DNA from: an uncultured Acetatifactor sp.
GTDB lineage: Bacteria; Bacillota; Clostridia; Lachnospirales; Lachnospiraceae
Assembly (NCBI GenBank): GCA_910584865.1
Contig: CAJUCE010000016.1
Span: forward strand, 1 to 64,000
Length of the DNA: 64,000 nucleotides
Direction of reading: 5' to 3'
The translations under genes were made by a program, and so were the position numbers. The notes under the pieces are model-generated. The model was given only the letters and a program-made list of their open reading frames with translations, made no database searches and was not told where the DNA came from. Position 1 is the stretch's first letter. Every line of letters begins with the position of its first letter. Shown here one piece after another: positions 25,904-34,777 of this stretch.

Positions 25904-26068
25904 ATGATGATTGAAGACTGTGCGGAAGAAGGAAAAGAAGTTGACGAATTATTGAAAATCTTTTCCTCCTTCATCAGCGATAAAATATCTGATTTTCAGA
26001 CGGATATCTACTATCAGAATCCCGGTTACCTGGAATGTTCTTATGAGGCGGGGTACTTATTGGACTGA
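25904..26068 (+). CDS. Small acidic hypothetical protein, 54 aa
   Basis: ATG 25904 with AGGAG eight bases upstream (25891-25895) opens a 54-codon frame rich in Asp and Glu, ending at TGA 26066-26068. It reads like a short folded protein (EEGKEVDELLKIFSSFI.., YYQNPGYLECSYEAG). No family recognised. It converges with the ABC exporter gene, whose stop lies 12 bases beyond. Confidence 0.5.
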   Translation: MMIEDCAEEGKEVDELLKIFSSFISDKISDFQTDIYYQNPGYLECSYEAGYLLD

Positions 26069-26080
26069 AAGAAAGAGCGG

Positions 26081-27712
26081 TCAGGAGGAGATCCGCTCAA
26101 CAATTCTGCCCTCATCCATGTATAAAACCCTGTCATAGCGTTCAAGCAGCCCGTCCCTGATTCGGTGGGTTATGGTCAGGAGCGTCAGGTTTTCCATATC
26201 CAGCAATTCCTGTTCGATTTCATTGGCCGTCCTGGCATCGATTGCGGAGACGCCTTCGTCCAGAATCAGAAAATCGATTCCCCTGATCAGGGCTCTGGCC
26301 AGCGCGATTCTCTGCTTTTGCCCTCCGGACAGGTTGGCGCCGTCTTCACCGCATTGTCCGTCCACTCCGTCTGTAATGTGGGGGAGAAATTTGTCAACAC
26401 CGCTCAGCTTCATGGCGTTGTCAAGCGCATCTTCCGAAAAGACTTCACCCAGGCATATGTTATAGCGTATTGTGTCATTGAAAAGAAATGTTTTCTGGTG
26501 TATAACTGCAATCATTTTACGTAATTTATTCATGTCCAGATATCTTAATTCCACGCCGTCATAGCAGATTTCTCCCTGGTAACCACTGTAGTTTCCGCTT
26601 AACAGTTTCACAAGGGTTGATTTGCCGCAGCCGCTGGCTCCTGTCAGTGCAAGCTTTTCCCCCTTATGTATTGTAAGCTGAAGGCCTGTCAAAACCGGGA
26701 ACGCTTCCACATACCGGAAATATAAGTCCTTTATCCGAATTTCTGTGGAAAATGTAGGAGCAGTACTCCCCTGCAGGGTGTCATCCCTGCAGTCTATCAC
26801 ATTCATCAGCCTGTCAATGACCGGCCCACACCCCGCAAGCAATGGGACACACTGAGAAAACGTCATGATTCCGCCGCTGAAAAATCCGTAAAGCGACTCA
26901 AACAAAAGGACAGTGCCGACGCTGATCTGTCCCCTGACCGCCATCCCGCCTGCGACCAGGAAGGTAACCACCTTGACTGCCTTGCCTATAATAGAGGAAG
27001 AATTCTGCAGCAGTGATAAGAATAAGGAAAATCTGTAAAGCGTGTCGGCCAGCTTTTTATTTGCTTCCAGGAACCGGACACGTATCCTGGGCAGAATGCC
27101 ATAGGCAGATACCACATCATGTCCGTTCAGGGATTCTTTCAGCTGAACAGCCAGGGCGGACTCACATATGGCCTTTTCTGTCAGACTTTTTCTGATATAT
27201 TTTGTAATGATCTTCGGAACCAAAAAGGAAAAAAGGGAGCACAGGACTGCGGTACCGGTCAGAAAAGGGCTGTACATCAGCATAACAGCCAGGGACAGGA
27301 CAGCGGTGATCCCTATAGAAATCAGTCTCCAGACAGGGTTCGAAAAATTAGTGCTTACGGTATCTGCGTCATTGTTTATCATGGAAATGTAGTCCGCCGT
27401 ATCCTGTTCCTGAAAAGCTGCAATTCCCTTCCGCATGATTCCGTCATAAAGATCATTGCGCATGTCCATCATAAATCTGTTTTTGAACCTGCTTTCCGTT
27501 AAGGCATTGGCATAATAGATGCCCCCTGCAGCCAGAACCACCAGGGCCGTATACCATAGTGCCGCCTGAAAGTCTTTCATGTTCCCCTGTACGATGGCGT
27601 CGATTATGTTTTTCTCCAAAAGGGCCGAAACCGGTCCGATAATGCTGCTTACTATACTGATGCCCAATGCCGTCAGCACCAACAAATATTGTCTTTTTAT
27701 ATACCTGAGCAT
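26081..27712 (-). CDS. ABC exporter (fused permease-ATPase)
   Basis: Half-transporter of 543 residues that would act as a dimer in the membrane. Six transmembrane helices occupy about the first 300 residues. The ATPase domain has Walker A GASGCGKST, signature LSGGQKQRIALARAL, Walker B DFLILDEGVSAID and H-loop LTITHRI. The start is the ATG at 27712, preceded by AAAAGGAGAAGG; an upstream in-frame ATG at 27742 lacks a site. It is preceded by an XRE regulator on the same strand, which probably controls it. Substrate (drug, peptide or lipid) cannot be told. Confidence 0.92.
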   Translation of the reverse strand: MLRYIKRQYLLVLTALGISIVSSIIGPVSALLEKNIIDAIVQGNMKDFQAALWYTALVVLAAGGIYYANALTESRFKNRFMMDMRNDLYDGIMRKGIAAFQEQDTADYISMINNDADTVSTNFSNPVWRLISIGITAVLSLAVMLMYSPFLTGTAVLCSLFSFLVPKIITKYIRKSLTEKAICESALAVQLKESLNGHDVVSAYGILPRIRVRFLEANKKLADTLYRFSLFLSLLQNSSSIIGKAVKVVTFLVAGGMAVRGQISVGTVLLFESLYGFFSGGIMTFSQCVPLLAGCGPVIDRLMNVIDCRDDTLQGSTAPTFSTEIRIKDLYFRYVEAFPVLTGLQLTIHKGEKLALTGASGCGKSTLVKLLSGNYSGYQGEICYDGVELRYLDMNKLRKMIAVIHQKTFLFNDTIRYNICLGEVFSEDALDNAMKLSGVDKFLPHITDGVDGQCGEDGANLSGGQKQRIALARALIRGIDFLILDEGVSAIDARTANEIEQELLDMENLTLLTITHRIRDGLLERYDRVLYMDEGRIVERISS

Positions 27713-27872
27713 ATCCTTCTCCTTTTTTATAGTAAATGTCATTACTATTCTTACTTTGCCCGAAAACCATCACAGCAACGACAATAGGCATAATATGTCA
27801 AAATAAAGATTCTAAAGCCGTTTGTTATAATGTGCGTGAGCACATTCGTTTCCGGCAATAGAAGTGTTGGAA

Positions 27873-28703
27873 TCAAAGTGCCGTTTCCGGTTTCCGCAGG
27901 AGCGGCGTTTTTCTCTTATTGACAATTACGGAATGGCCGTTGGAACTCTCCATCATCAGACGGGCGGCATGGAGAAAGGGGATAAGTGCGCCGTATCTTT
28001 CCGTGCTGTATACCTTTGTATCCCCGCGTTCTGTTTCCAGTTCCAGTTCCCGCACAAGCTGAAGTCCGGCAAATTCCGAGAGCAGCGGCAGGATTTCCCC
28101 GGTTTCGGTTTCCAGACGTGCCGCCAGAACCTCCGCCGTACAGGGTTTGGTCTGCTGATACAGAAGTTTCAGCAGTTCGATTGCGAGGGGCTTCGAAAGT
28201 GCCAGGAACAGCTGCCTGTAAGCGTCGTCAGAGGCGAATAAAGCATGGTATCCGCTTTTCGGTTCCGGAAAAACGGAGAGCGCCGACAACTCATCAGAAT
28301 CGATGCCAAGCACGATTCCCTCCTCTGAAGAAAGACTTATATTGTATTTCTGGTATACATGATCGGAGAGGACGTTGGAGCCCACGCCTTCCGATTTTGC
28401 CGCTGCCCACACGAGGCGGCATATTTCTTTCAGCCGTTTTGTCTCCGGCAGCGAGGCTACATAGCGGGGCAGGGTCTCATGCATATTTTCCGGGGTGATA
28501 TCTTCCCGCCCAAACAGGGTATTGATGGATATGCCCAGCCTGTCCGCTATGGCGGGCAGCAGGGATATATCCGGCGTGCCTCCGGTTTCCCACTGGGAGA
28601 CGGCTGAGCTGCTGATTCCCAGGGCTTCGCCCAGATCTTTCTGGGTCAGTCCTGCCGTTTTTCTGTATTTCTGTATCTGTTCACCTATGATTGTGTAGTT
28701 CAT
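27873..28703 (-). CDS. XRE-family regulator with C-terminal effector domain
   Basis: Helix-turn-helix of the XRE type at residues about 7-60 (KYRKTAGLTQKDLGEALG, SSAVSQWETGGTPD). A C-terminal half follows containing a winged-helix-like segment (KPCTAEVLAARLETETGEIL), resembling ArsR-type folds. GGAGGTGCTCT precedes the ATG. It is first in a likely operon with the ABC exporter 160 bases downstream. Two copies of a TTAAGNNATGCTTATATT motif lie just upstream, good candidates for its operator. Confidence 0.88.
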   Translation of the reverse strand: MNYTIIGEQIQKYRKTAGLTQKDLGEALGISSSAVSQWETGGTPDISLLPAIADRLGISINTLFGREDITPENMHETLPRYVASLPETKRLKEICRLVWAAAKSEGVGSNVLSDHVYQKYNISLSSEEGIVLGIDSDELSALSVFPEPKSGYHALFASDDAYRQLFLALSKPLAIELLKLLYQQTKPCTAEVLAARLETETGEILPLLSEFAGLQLVRELELETERGDTKVYSTERYGALIPFLHAARLMMESSNGHSVIVNKRKTPLLRKPETAL

Positions 28704-28716
28704 AGAGCACCTCCAA

Positions 28717-28800
28717 TTAAGTTATGCTTATATTATATATTAATTTATACTTAAGTTCAATGAACGCATAATTATGTAATATTAAGCAATGCTTATATTT
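28717..28800. promoter_or_regulatory. Candidate XRE operator, two 18-bp motifs
   Basis: TTAAGTTATGCTTATATT (28717-28734) and TTAAGCAATGCTTATATT (28782-28799) differ at two positions and are 65 bp apart, with a further palindromic ACTTAAGT between them (28749-28756). Each motif contains the inverted pair TAAG/CTTA. The region is very AT-rich and lies immediately upstream of the XRE gene. The rest of the 400-bp divergent gap up to 29107 holds no gene. Confidence 0.6.
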
Positions 28801-29107
28801 TAGCTGCGATTTGCTGCTGCCTGCATGTTAAGGTATCCTGCCGTTCCTTGTTTCTGAAGTCGCAGGGCAGGGAGAAGGCTGTCTTGTCCGGGGGCAATAC
28901 ATTGGACATTTCCTTACTGTTGACGGCAACACCTGTAGTTGAAAAAGTGGCGGATTCCTCCTTTGTTTTTTGGGGCTGAATGAGTTAAGATGGAAGTGTG
29001 TAATCGATTCGCAAACTGTCTGAATAGCCGGGAAATCAGGAAGAGAGAAAAGATGGCAGAAGAAAGCCGGAAAGAGGAAAAGGCACTATGGAGGAGGTTA
29101 AGCAGGT

Positions 29108-30055
29108 ATGGACAAAAATATTTTTCACGGAATAGCCATGGGAGGAAAGCTTTACTCCTTGCGCATGGCAAAGCGGATGACCCAGGAGCAGCTGGCGGCA
29201 CAACTGTGCGTCAGTCCTGCGGCGGTGTCCAAATGGGAGAGGAACCAGGCGGTACCAAGTGTGGAAATGCTGTGGGCCATGGCGGATTTTTTCGAATGCA
29301 GCATGGACGAACTGGCAGGAAGGCGTCTGGCGCAGGTGGATCGGATGGGCGTATATGACGAACGGCGGTTCCGGCTTATTGCGGTGGGGGAAGATTTGCT
29401 CCGATGTGCAGAAATCAGCAGGGAGAAGGGGCTGCTTGCCATGGAGGAGGCGGTTGTAGGGCTGAAGGGCGGCAGCAGTTTTTTGCGTTTTGCGGTTCCT
29501 TATATTATGAACTCTTTTATGAGGCAGGCGGAAGTGGAGTTCACGTTCGGCCTGTTGGAAAATTATGCCGCTGCCCTGCCGGAGGAGGAGCAGAGGGAAG
29601 GACGCATGGTTACGGCGGTGTTGAAGGCGATTTTTGCCGGGAAATCCGTGGAGGTGCAGCAGGAAATCATAGCTTCCTACATCGGTATGGAGTATAGGGA
29701 GAAAAGCGGAAAAATGAGTGAAATTTTAAAGTATACCAGACAGGAACTGATTCAGAAATTCAGGAAGAAGGAACTGTATTCGAAAGCGACAAATTTGATA
29801 GAAGGGTGTGCGCAGTTGGGTAATTTTGAAATCCAGACTATTCTGCGGAATCTGGAAAATGCTACGCTGACGGCGGCGTTGGCGGGGGCCTCGGGCGCGG
29901 TGGTGGAGCGATTTTTTCTCAATCTGGCAGACAGGATAATGTACCTGGTCAGCGAAGATCTGGAGCGTTGGCAGGGGACGGAGGAGGAAATCCTGGAGGC
30001 GCAGAGGACGGTGTTGGAAGTGGGGAGTTTCTGCCTGAACAAGGGAAAGGAGTAG
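29108..30055 (+). CDS. XRE-family regulator, 315 aa
   Basis: N-terminal helix-turn-helix (KLYSLRMAKRMTQEQLAAQL, SPAAVSKWERNQAVPS) over residues about 10-65. The long C-terminal helical region (about 110-315) has no motif I can name; it contains FLRFAVPYIMNSFM and ends in an acidic helix. AGGAGG precedes the ATG by about ten bases. The gene is divergent from the other XRE gene. No adjacent target is evident; an Rpn remnant follows after 277 bases. Confidence 0.85.
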   Translation: MDKNIFHGIAMGGKLYSLRMAKRMTQEQLAAQLCVSPAAVSKWERNQAVPSVEMLWAMADFFECSMDELAGRRLAQVDRMGVYDERRFRLIAVGEDLLRCAEISREKGLLAMEEAVVGLKGGSSFLRFAVPYIMNSFMRQAEVEFTFGLLENYAAALPEEEQREGRMVTAVLKAIFAGKSVEVQQEIIASYIGMEYREKSGKMSEILKYTRQELIQKFRKKELYSKATNLIEGCAQLGNFEIQTILRNLENATLTAALAGASGAVVERFFLNLADRIMYLVSEDLERWQGTEEEILEAQRTVLEVGSFCLNKGKE

Positions 30056-30146
30056 GACTGTGTTACAGTGTTCATCTGTTTTTCAATGTCTTAGGGGATT
30101 GAAAAAGGTTCTCCTAAATTGTCGCCTAATTTGTCTTGAAAAATTC

Positions 30147-30174
30147 TTGACAATACCGGGAATTGTGTTATGCT
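30147..30174 (+). promoter_or_regulatory. Promoter upstream of the Rpn pseudogene
   Basis: TTGACA (30147-30152), a 16-base spacer and TATGCT (30169-30174). It lies about 160 bases before the ATG of the interrupted Rpn gene. Confidence 0.55.
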
Positions 30175-30332
30175 GTATTTATAAAGCATATTTTTCTTGG
30201 ACACAGTGACATGAAATTCTATCCATCTAAATCTCACGTGGAAACTCTATGCTTTGACACCCTAATTATAATTGCAAGGCAGGAGTTTATTGCATAGCCG
30301 CATATTGTCTCCTGCCAGGAACAGGAGGCATT

Positions 30333-31301
30333 ATGAAGAGACTGGAAGACATGAACCTGGTGGACGACTTTCTGGCGCACAGCCTGACAGCCCACAAAAC
30401 CTACGGCGAGGAAGCGTCCCGTTATATTACAGGAACCGCTTCGCGAACCCTGTAATCAAGCATCTTGGAGTGTATCTTACAGCGTAAGATACGGCATTTG
30501 ACGGTGGTACCCCAGAAAGTCTGGTATGGGGAAGAGCCGGAAAGCCACGGTGTACGCCTGGATGTATACATGGACGAGGAGGACGGGGAGCTTTTCGACA
30601 TGGAGCCGGACAACAACAGCGGATCCGGGGATGTGGCGATATTGCCCAGAAGGGTAAGGTATTATCACGCAAAAATTGATGCGGGGAATTTGGCGGCGGG
30701 AGAAGATTATAGTGCATTGCGGAATGTGGTTGTGATATTCATCACTACTTATGATCCTTTTGGACGGAACCGGATGGTCTATACCATAAAAAACGGCTGT
30801 GTGGAAGAACCGGATCTGCCCTATGAGGACGGGGCCAGGACGATATTCCTGTATACAAAAGGAACGGAAGGGAATCCTCCGGAAAGGCTGCGGCAGCTTG
30901 GACAGTATATGGAGAATTCCACAGTAGAGAATGCGAAGTCTGAGGGTCTGGCGAGATTACATGAAATGGTGACGAAAGTAAAAGCAGACAGGAAAGTGGG
31001 GCTGGCGTATATGAAATGGTGTGAGATAGAGAAGCGCGTTCGGGAGGAAGGAAGAATCGAGGGAAAGGTAGAAGGAAAGGTAGAAGGAAAGGTAGAAGGA
31101 AAGGCAGAGGATATTATGGAATTGTTGGAAGAAGTCGGCGCAATTTCAGAGAAACTGGAGAAGCGCGTTCGGGAGCAGAAGGATCTGGAAACTTTGCGGA
31201 ACTGGCTTAAACTGGCGGCGCATTCAGAGAGTATAGAGGAGTTTGAAGGGCTGATTTCCGATTGCGCAGGCGAGAGGGCGGAGAATAATGCGCCGGACTG
31301 A
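30333..31301 (+). pseudogene. Rpn-family PD-(D/E)XK nuclease, interrupted by a 36-bp insertion
   Basis: The 5' part from ATG 30333 (ACAGGAGG upstream) reads MKRLEDMNLVDDFLAHSL and ..GEEASRYI; the rest, from TTG 30465, reads LECILQRKIRHLTVVPQKV and ..GVRLDVYMDEEDGELFDMEPD. The second part carries the nuclease core of recombination-promoting Rpn proteins. Between them lie exactly 36 bases (30429-30464) that stay in frame but carry TAA at 30453. The insertion forms a palindrome, ATTACAGG..CCTGTAAT. Downstream, EGKV is repeated four times before a helical tail. A shortened product could still start at TTG 30465, or the protein could be made by stop readthrough. Confidence 0.8.
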
Positions 31302-31331
31302 CTAAAGGGAACTGTAAGGAGAGACAGAAAA

Positions 31332-31589
31332 ATGGCAGAACTGACATCCATGAGAAATATCGGGAAAGAGATGGCTAATAAACTGGCATCCGTGGGTATT
31401 GATTCCGCGGAGAAGCTGATTGATACCGGAGCGGAACAGGCCTTCCTGAAGTTGAAGGAGGCCTATCCACGGGTCTGTCTGGTACATCTGTATGCCCTGG
31501 AAGGCGCGGTTGCCGGTGTGGAGTTCAATGCCCTTTCCGAGGGACGGAAAAAGGAATTGAAGGAATTCAGCGATTTTATGAAATCTTAG
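31332..31589 (+). CDS. TfoX C-terminal-domain protein
   Basis: A stand-alone 85-residue TfoX/Sxy C-terminal domain: SMRNIGKEMANKLASVGI followed by LKEAYPRVCLVHLYALEGA is the typical helix-hairpin-helix-like pattern. In gamma-proteobacteria the full protein regulates competence; single-domain versions in Firmicutes have no assigned function. AAGGAGAGAC precedes the ATG. It follows the interrupted Rpn gene by 30 bases. Confidence 0.88.
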   Translation: MAELTSMRNIGKEMANKLASVGIDSAEKLIDTGAEQAFLKLKEAYPRVCLVHLYALEGAVAGVEFNALSEGRKKELKEFSDFMKS

Positions 31590-31593
31590 ATGC

Positions 31594-31625
31594 CGAAGAG
31601 CCGGAAGCTATGTTCCGGCTCTTCG
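31594..31625 (+). terminator. Hairpin after the TfoX-domain gene
   Basis: A perfect 13-bp stem CGAAGAGCCGGAA / TTCCGGCTCTTCG with a six-base loop, but without a clear T-run. In the following 360 bases to 31989 I see only a palindrome AATTACAAG..CTTGTAATT (31678-31696), possibly an operator, and no gene. Confidence 0.55.
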
Positions 31626-31989
31626 CAGATGAAGAATCTCTCTGTTTTCTGTATATATTATATCAAAAAATGAATGGAATTACAAGTCTTGTAATTTGGT
31701 TTTCCAATGAATTATAATCGTAGCTGAAATCATTTTACTGTTCATGGTTTCTCCGTTTACAATAACATGATGTAACAAAATAAGCAGAGATACTCAGGCC
31801 GCCTAAAGTTTCATGTTGCAAATGGCAAAACGCCAGCCGGCCGTCTCAAAGTTACTGTCACGAGAGTGGCTTCGTTATCACACATGACTATAAATGAATA
31901 ATTCCTGAATAACAATTCCGGGGAGAAGCCGTAAATTTTCAAGATATTTCCGTGTCATTCCAGACAAAACAGAATATAGAGAAGGGAGC

Positions 31990-34599
31990 ATGGGTATGGA
32001 AAGAAAGGATTTTCAGAACGAGATGGAATACTTCAACCGGGTGGAGGGGATCATCCGGAGCAAACTGGAAAAGCTGTACGAGGACAGCCCACTGCTGCGG
32101 GAGCGGGTAAGGCAGGAGCGAAAGGAGATGTGGGAGGACAACCGGCACCTGATCCGCGATTTTGACGATGTGGTATTTCTCAATACTCAGGAAGCCATAG
32201 TGAATCTGGCGGAGAAACAGGTTGAGTGGAATTCGTTGGAGATACAGAGGCTCACGAAAATGGAGAAATCCCCCTATTTCGGCCGTGTGGATTTCGAGGA
32301 CAGCCTGACGGGGGAAGCAGACAGCGTTTATATTGGCATCTACAGCCTTGTGAAGGAGGAGTCCCAGGATATTGTAGTGGTTGACTGGCGGGCGCCCATC
32401 TCGTCCATGTTCTATCAGTTTGATGTCGGCCCGGCCTGGTACCAGGTCCGTGATTACAGAAATGAAGTGGAGATTACAGGAAAACGGCAGTACAAAATAG
32501 AAGACGGACATTTCCTTTCCATGTACGACACGGATTCCTCCATGTACGACGATATTTTGGGGGAAGTTCTGTCGAAGCACGCTGACCACAGCCTGAAGGT
32601 CATCATCGGCAGCATCCAGAAGGAGCAGAACCAGGCAATCCGATGCGACACAAAGCGATCCTGCCTGATTTACGGCCTGGCGGGCAGCGGAAAGACCAGT
32701 ATCGGCCTTCACCGCCTGGCCTATGTACTTTATTGCAACAGGGATACCATAAAGTCCGAAAATATTTTGATTTTATCGAATAACAGTATTTTTGCCTCCT
32801 ATATTTCCACCATACTTCCTGATCTGGGGGAGAAGCCTGCCCAGACCAGGGTATTTGCCGATTTGTTGGAGGCATCCATGGAGAGAGGCATGGAAATCGA
32901 GGATTATTACAGTCAGCTCAAGGCGATGGAAAGCGGCTTTTCGGAAGAGCGGATCAAGTGGATGAAGATCAAATATTCGGCAGGGCTACTGCAATACTGC
33001 ATTGATTATTTTGCGTCATTTCCTTTCCGGATACCTGAAATCCGGTATCGGGGAGAGATTGCGGCATCAGCGCAGGAAGTGCAGGAGTCCTCGCAGGAAA
33101 TGCAGACATCCCCGCAGGGAATGCAGGTAACCCGGCAGGATATGCAGGTGGCTTTGCAGGAAACACAGGAATCTTCGCAGGAAAAGCTCGTGTCTTCGCA
33201 GGAAAAGCAGGTGTCTTTGCAGGAAAAGCTCGTGTCTTCGCAGAAGAAGCAGGTGCCTCCGCAGGAAAAGCAGGAATCTTCGCAGGAAACACAGGTGTCT
33301 CCGCAGGAGACACTTGTATCTCCGGATTTGATACTGACCAAGCTGAATGCCGGGCATTTTCAGGACTTCCAGTCCCGCTATGAGCGGCTGAAGTTTCTGG
33401 TCAGAAAATCCATCGAAGACTTCTTCGTCCTGCATAAAGAGGAAATATGCGACGAAATCCTGGAAAATCGGGAGGATGTCCTGTCGGTGCAGGAGGCCAG
33501 GCTTCTCTATAAAAAGATGATGAACGAATATATACAGTCAGCCCTGGAAGAAATCAAACGTATGAACAAGCTGGAGCCCGGGAAGCAGATGCTAGAGGTT
33601 TTCACAAATTACCTGAGCCGGGCAGGCCGGGGAGACGAGAAGACAGGCCAGGGGGACGGGAAGGCAGGCCGGGAAGACAGGAAGGCAAGGCAGGGAGACG
33701 AGGGAGCAGCGCGGTGCAGCCAGGAGACAGTCCGGGCAGATGATGAGGCGCTCAAGCTGTCCTGCTCCCTGGAACGGGGACGGCTTCTATATGAGGACGC
33801 CATTCTCTACCTTCTGATCAAGGTATTGATGGGGAAGGTTGCCCCGTTCCCTGATATTTACCACACCGTTATCGATGAATCCCAGGATTACAGCCTGCCG
33901 CAGCTCTACATCATGAAGCGCCTGTTTCCCCGAAGCACCTTCACCCTGCTGGGGGATATTTATCAGACCGTCAATTCGGTGACGACAATTCAGCAATATA
34001 CAGACTATGAAAGCATTTTCGGCGAGGGGCTGATTCAGATCCGGCTGCGGAAATGCTACCGTTCCTCCAGTGACATTAACGCCCTGGCTTTCCGGCTGAT
34101 TGAGCGAGAGGGACAGCCGGTTACGGAATCGTACTCCTATTTTAAGCGGGCGGTGCGGAAACCGCAATACGTGGTAAGCCGGGACAGGTTTTCCTGCCTT
34201 GTGCCCATATTGGAGCGTCTGGAGCAGTACCGCTCCGTGGCGGTCATTGTGAACAGTGATGAGGAAGCCCTGGCGGTAAAATCTTTCCTGGAGAAAGAGA
34301 AGGAGAAAGAGGCGCAGCTGATCATCTCGCCGGAGGATGAGATGCGGGACAGACTGGTAATCCTTCCCCTGTTCCTTGCCAAAGGACTGGAATTTGATGC
34401 GGTTGTCCTGTTTGGCTGTATTGAGGCCAATGAAAGGAATCCCCACTTCCGGCGCAAGGTATATCTGGGATGCACCAGGGCGCTGCATGAACTGTATTTT
34501 GTGGAGGGGAAGGCGCTGCCGGATTCCCTGAAGGATTGTGCGCCTTATATGGAAATGGCGGATAGGAGCGGGGAAGAGCTCATATTCTCCGAAAAGTAG
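31990..34599 (+). CDS. HelD/UvrD-like superfamily 1 helicase
   Basis: 869 residues. An N-terminal coiled coil (about 1-75) typical of HelD precedes the SF1 motor. Walker A is YGLAGSGKT (from G229 on), motif II is VIDESQDYS, motif IV/V region GLEFDAVVLFG and the C-terminal VYLGCTRALHELY complete it. HelD releases stalled RNA polymerase. Two low-complexity inserts break the motor: about 85 residues of S-Q-E heptads (360-446) and a G/D/K-rich stretch near 545-575. ATG 31996, two codons in, has better spacing from AAGGGAG than ATG 31990. It stands alone. Confidence 0.9.
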   Translation: MGMERKDFQNEMEYFNRVEGIIRSKLEKLYEDSPLLRERVRQERKEMWEDNRHLIRDFDDVVFLNTQEAIVNLAEKQVEWNSLEIQRLTKMEKSPYFGRVDFEDSLTGEADSVYIGIYSLVKEESQDIVVVDWRAPISSMFYQFDVGPAWYQVRDYRNEVEITGKRQYKIEDGHFLSMYDTDSSMYDDILGEVLSKHADHSLKVIIGSIQKEQNQAIRCDTKRSCLIYGLAGSGKTSIGLHRLAYVLYCNRDTIKSENILILSNNSIFASYISTILPDLGEKPAQTRVFADLLEASMERGMEIEDYYSQLKAMESGFSEERIKWMKIKYSAGLLQYCIDYFASFPFRIPEIRYRGEIAASAQEVQESSQEMQTSPQGMQVTRQDMQVALQETQESSQEKLVSSQEKQVSLQEKLVSSQKKQVPPQEKQESSQETQVSPQETLVSPDLILTKLNAGHFQDFQSRYERLKFLVRKSIEDFFVLHKEEICDEILENREDVLSVQEARLLYKKMMNEYIQSALEEIKRMNKLEPGKQMLEVFTNYLSRAGRGDEKTGQGDGKAGREDRKARQGDEGAARCSQETVRADDEALKLSCSLERGRLLYEDAILYLLIKVLMGKVAPFPDIYHTVIDESQDYSLPQLYIMKRLFPRSTFTLLGDIYQTVNSVTTIQQYTDYESIFGEGLIQIRLRKCYRSSSDINALAFRLIEREGQPVTESYSYFKRAVRKPQYVVSRDRFSCLVPILERLEQYRSVAVIVNSDEEALAVKSFLEKEKEKEAQLIISPEDEMRDRLVILPLFLAKGLEFDAVVLFGCIEANERNPHFRRKVYLGCTRALHELYFVEGKALPDSLKDCAPYMEMADRSGEELIFSEK
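33063..33320 (+). repeat. 21-bp heptad-encoding repeat inside the helicase gene
   Basis: About 12 imperfect 21-bp units of the form caggtgtctccgcaggaaaag encode SSQEKQV-like heptads. Unit length is a multiple of three so the frame is kept. It lies inside the 1B-like insertion region of the helicase. Confidence 0.85.
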
Positions 34600-34777
34600 A
34601 CTTTTTGGCCGGACTATGTTATACTTGTAAACGTATATCTCAACTGTTTTAAAAAGCTGATTCTATGAATATGCATTCTGGTATATGGAAAATATTATCG
34701 AGCGTAAAAAAGGGTTGGCATCGAACGGGTAGGGAGTCAGGCTTTAAGTTTTTGCCTATAAGACGGAGGGCAGCCGA

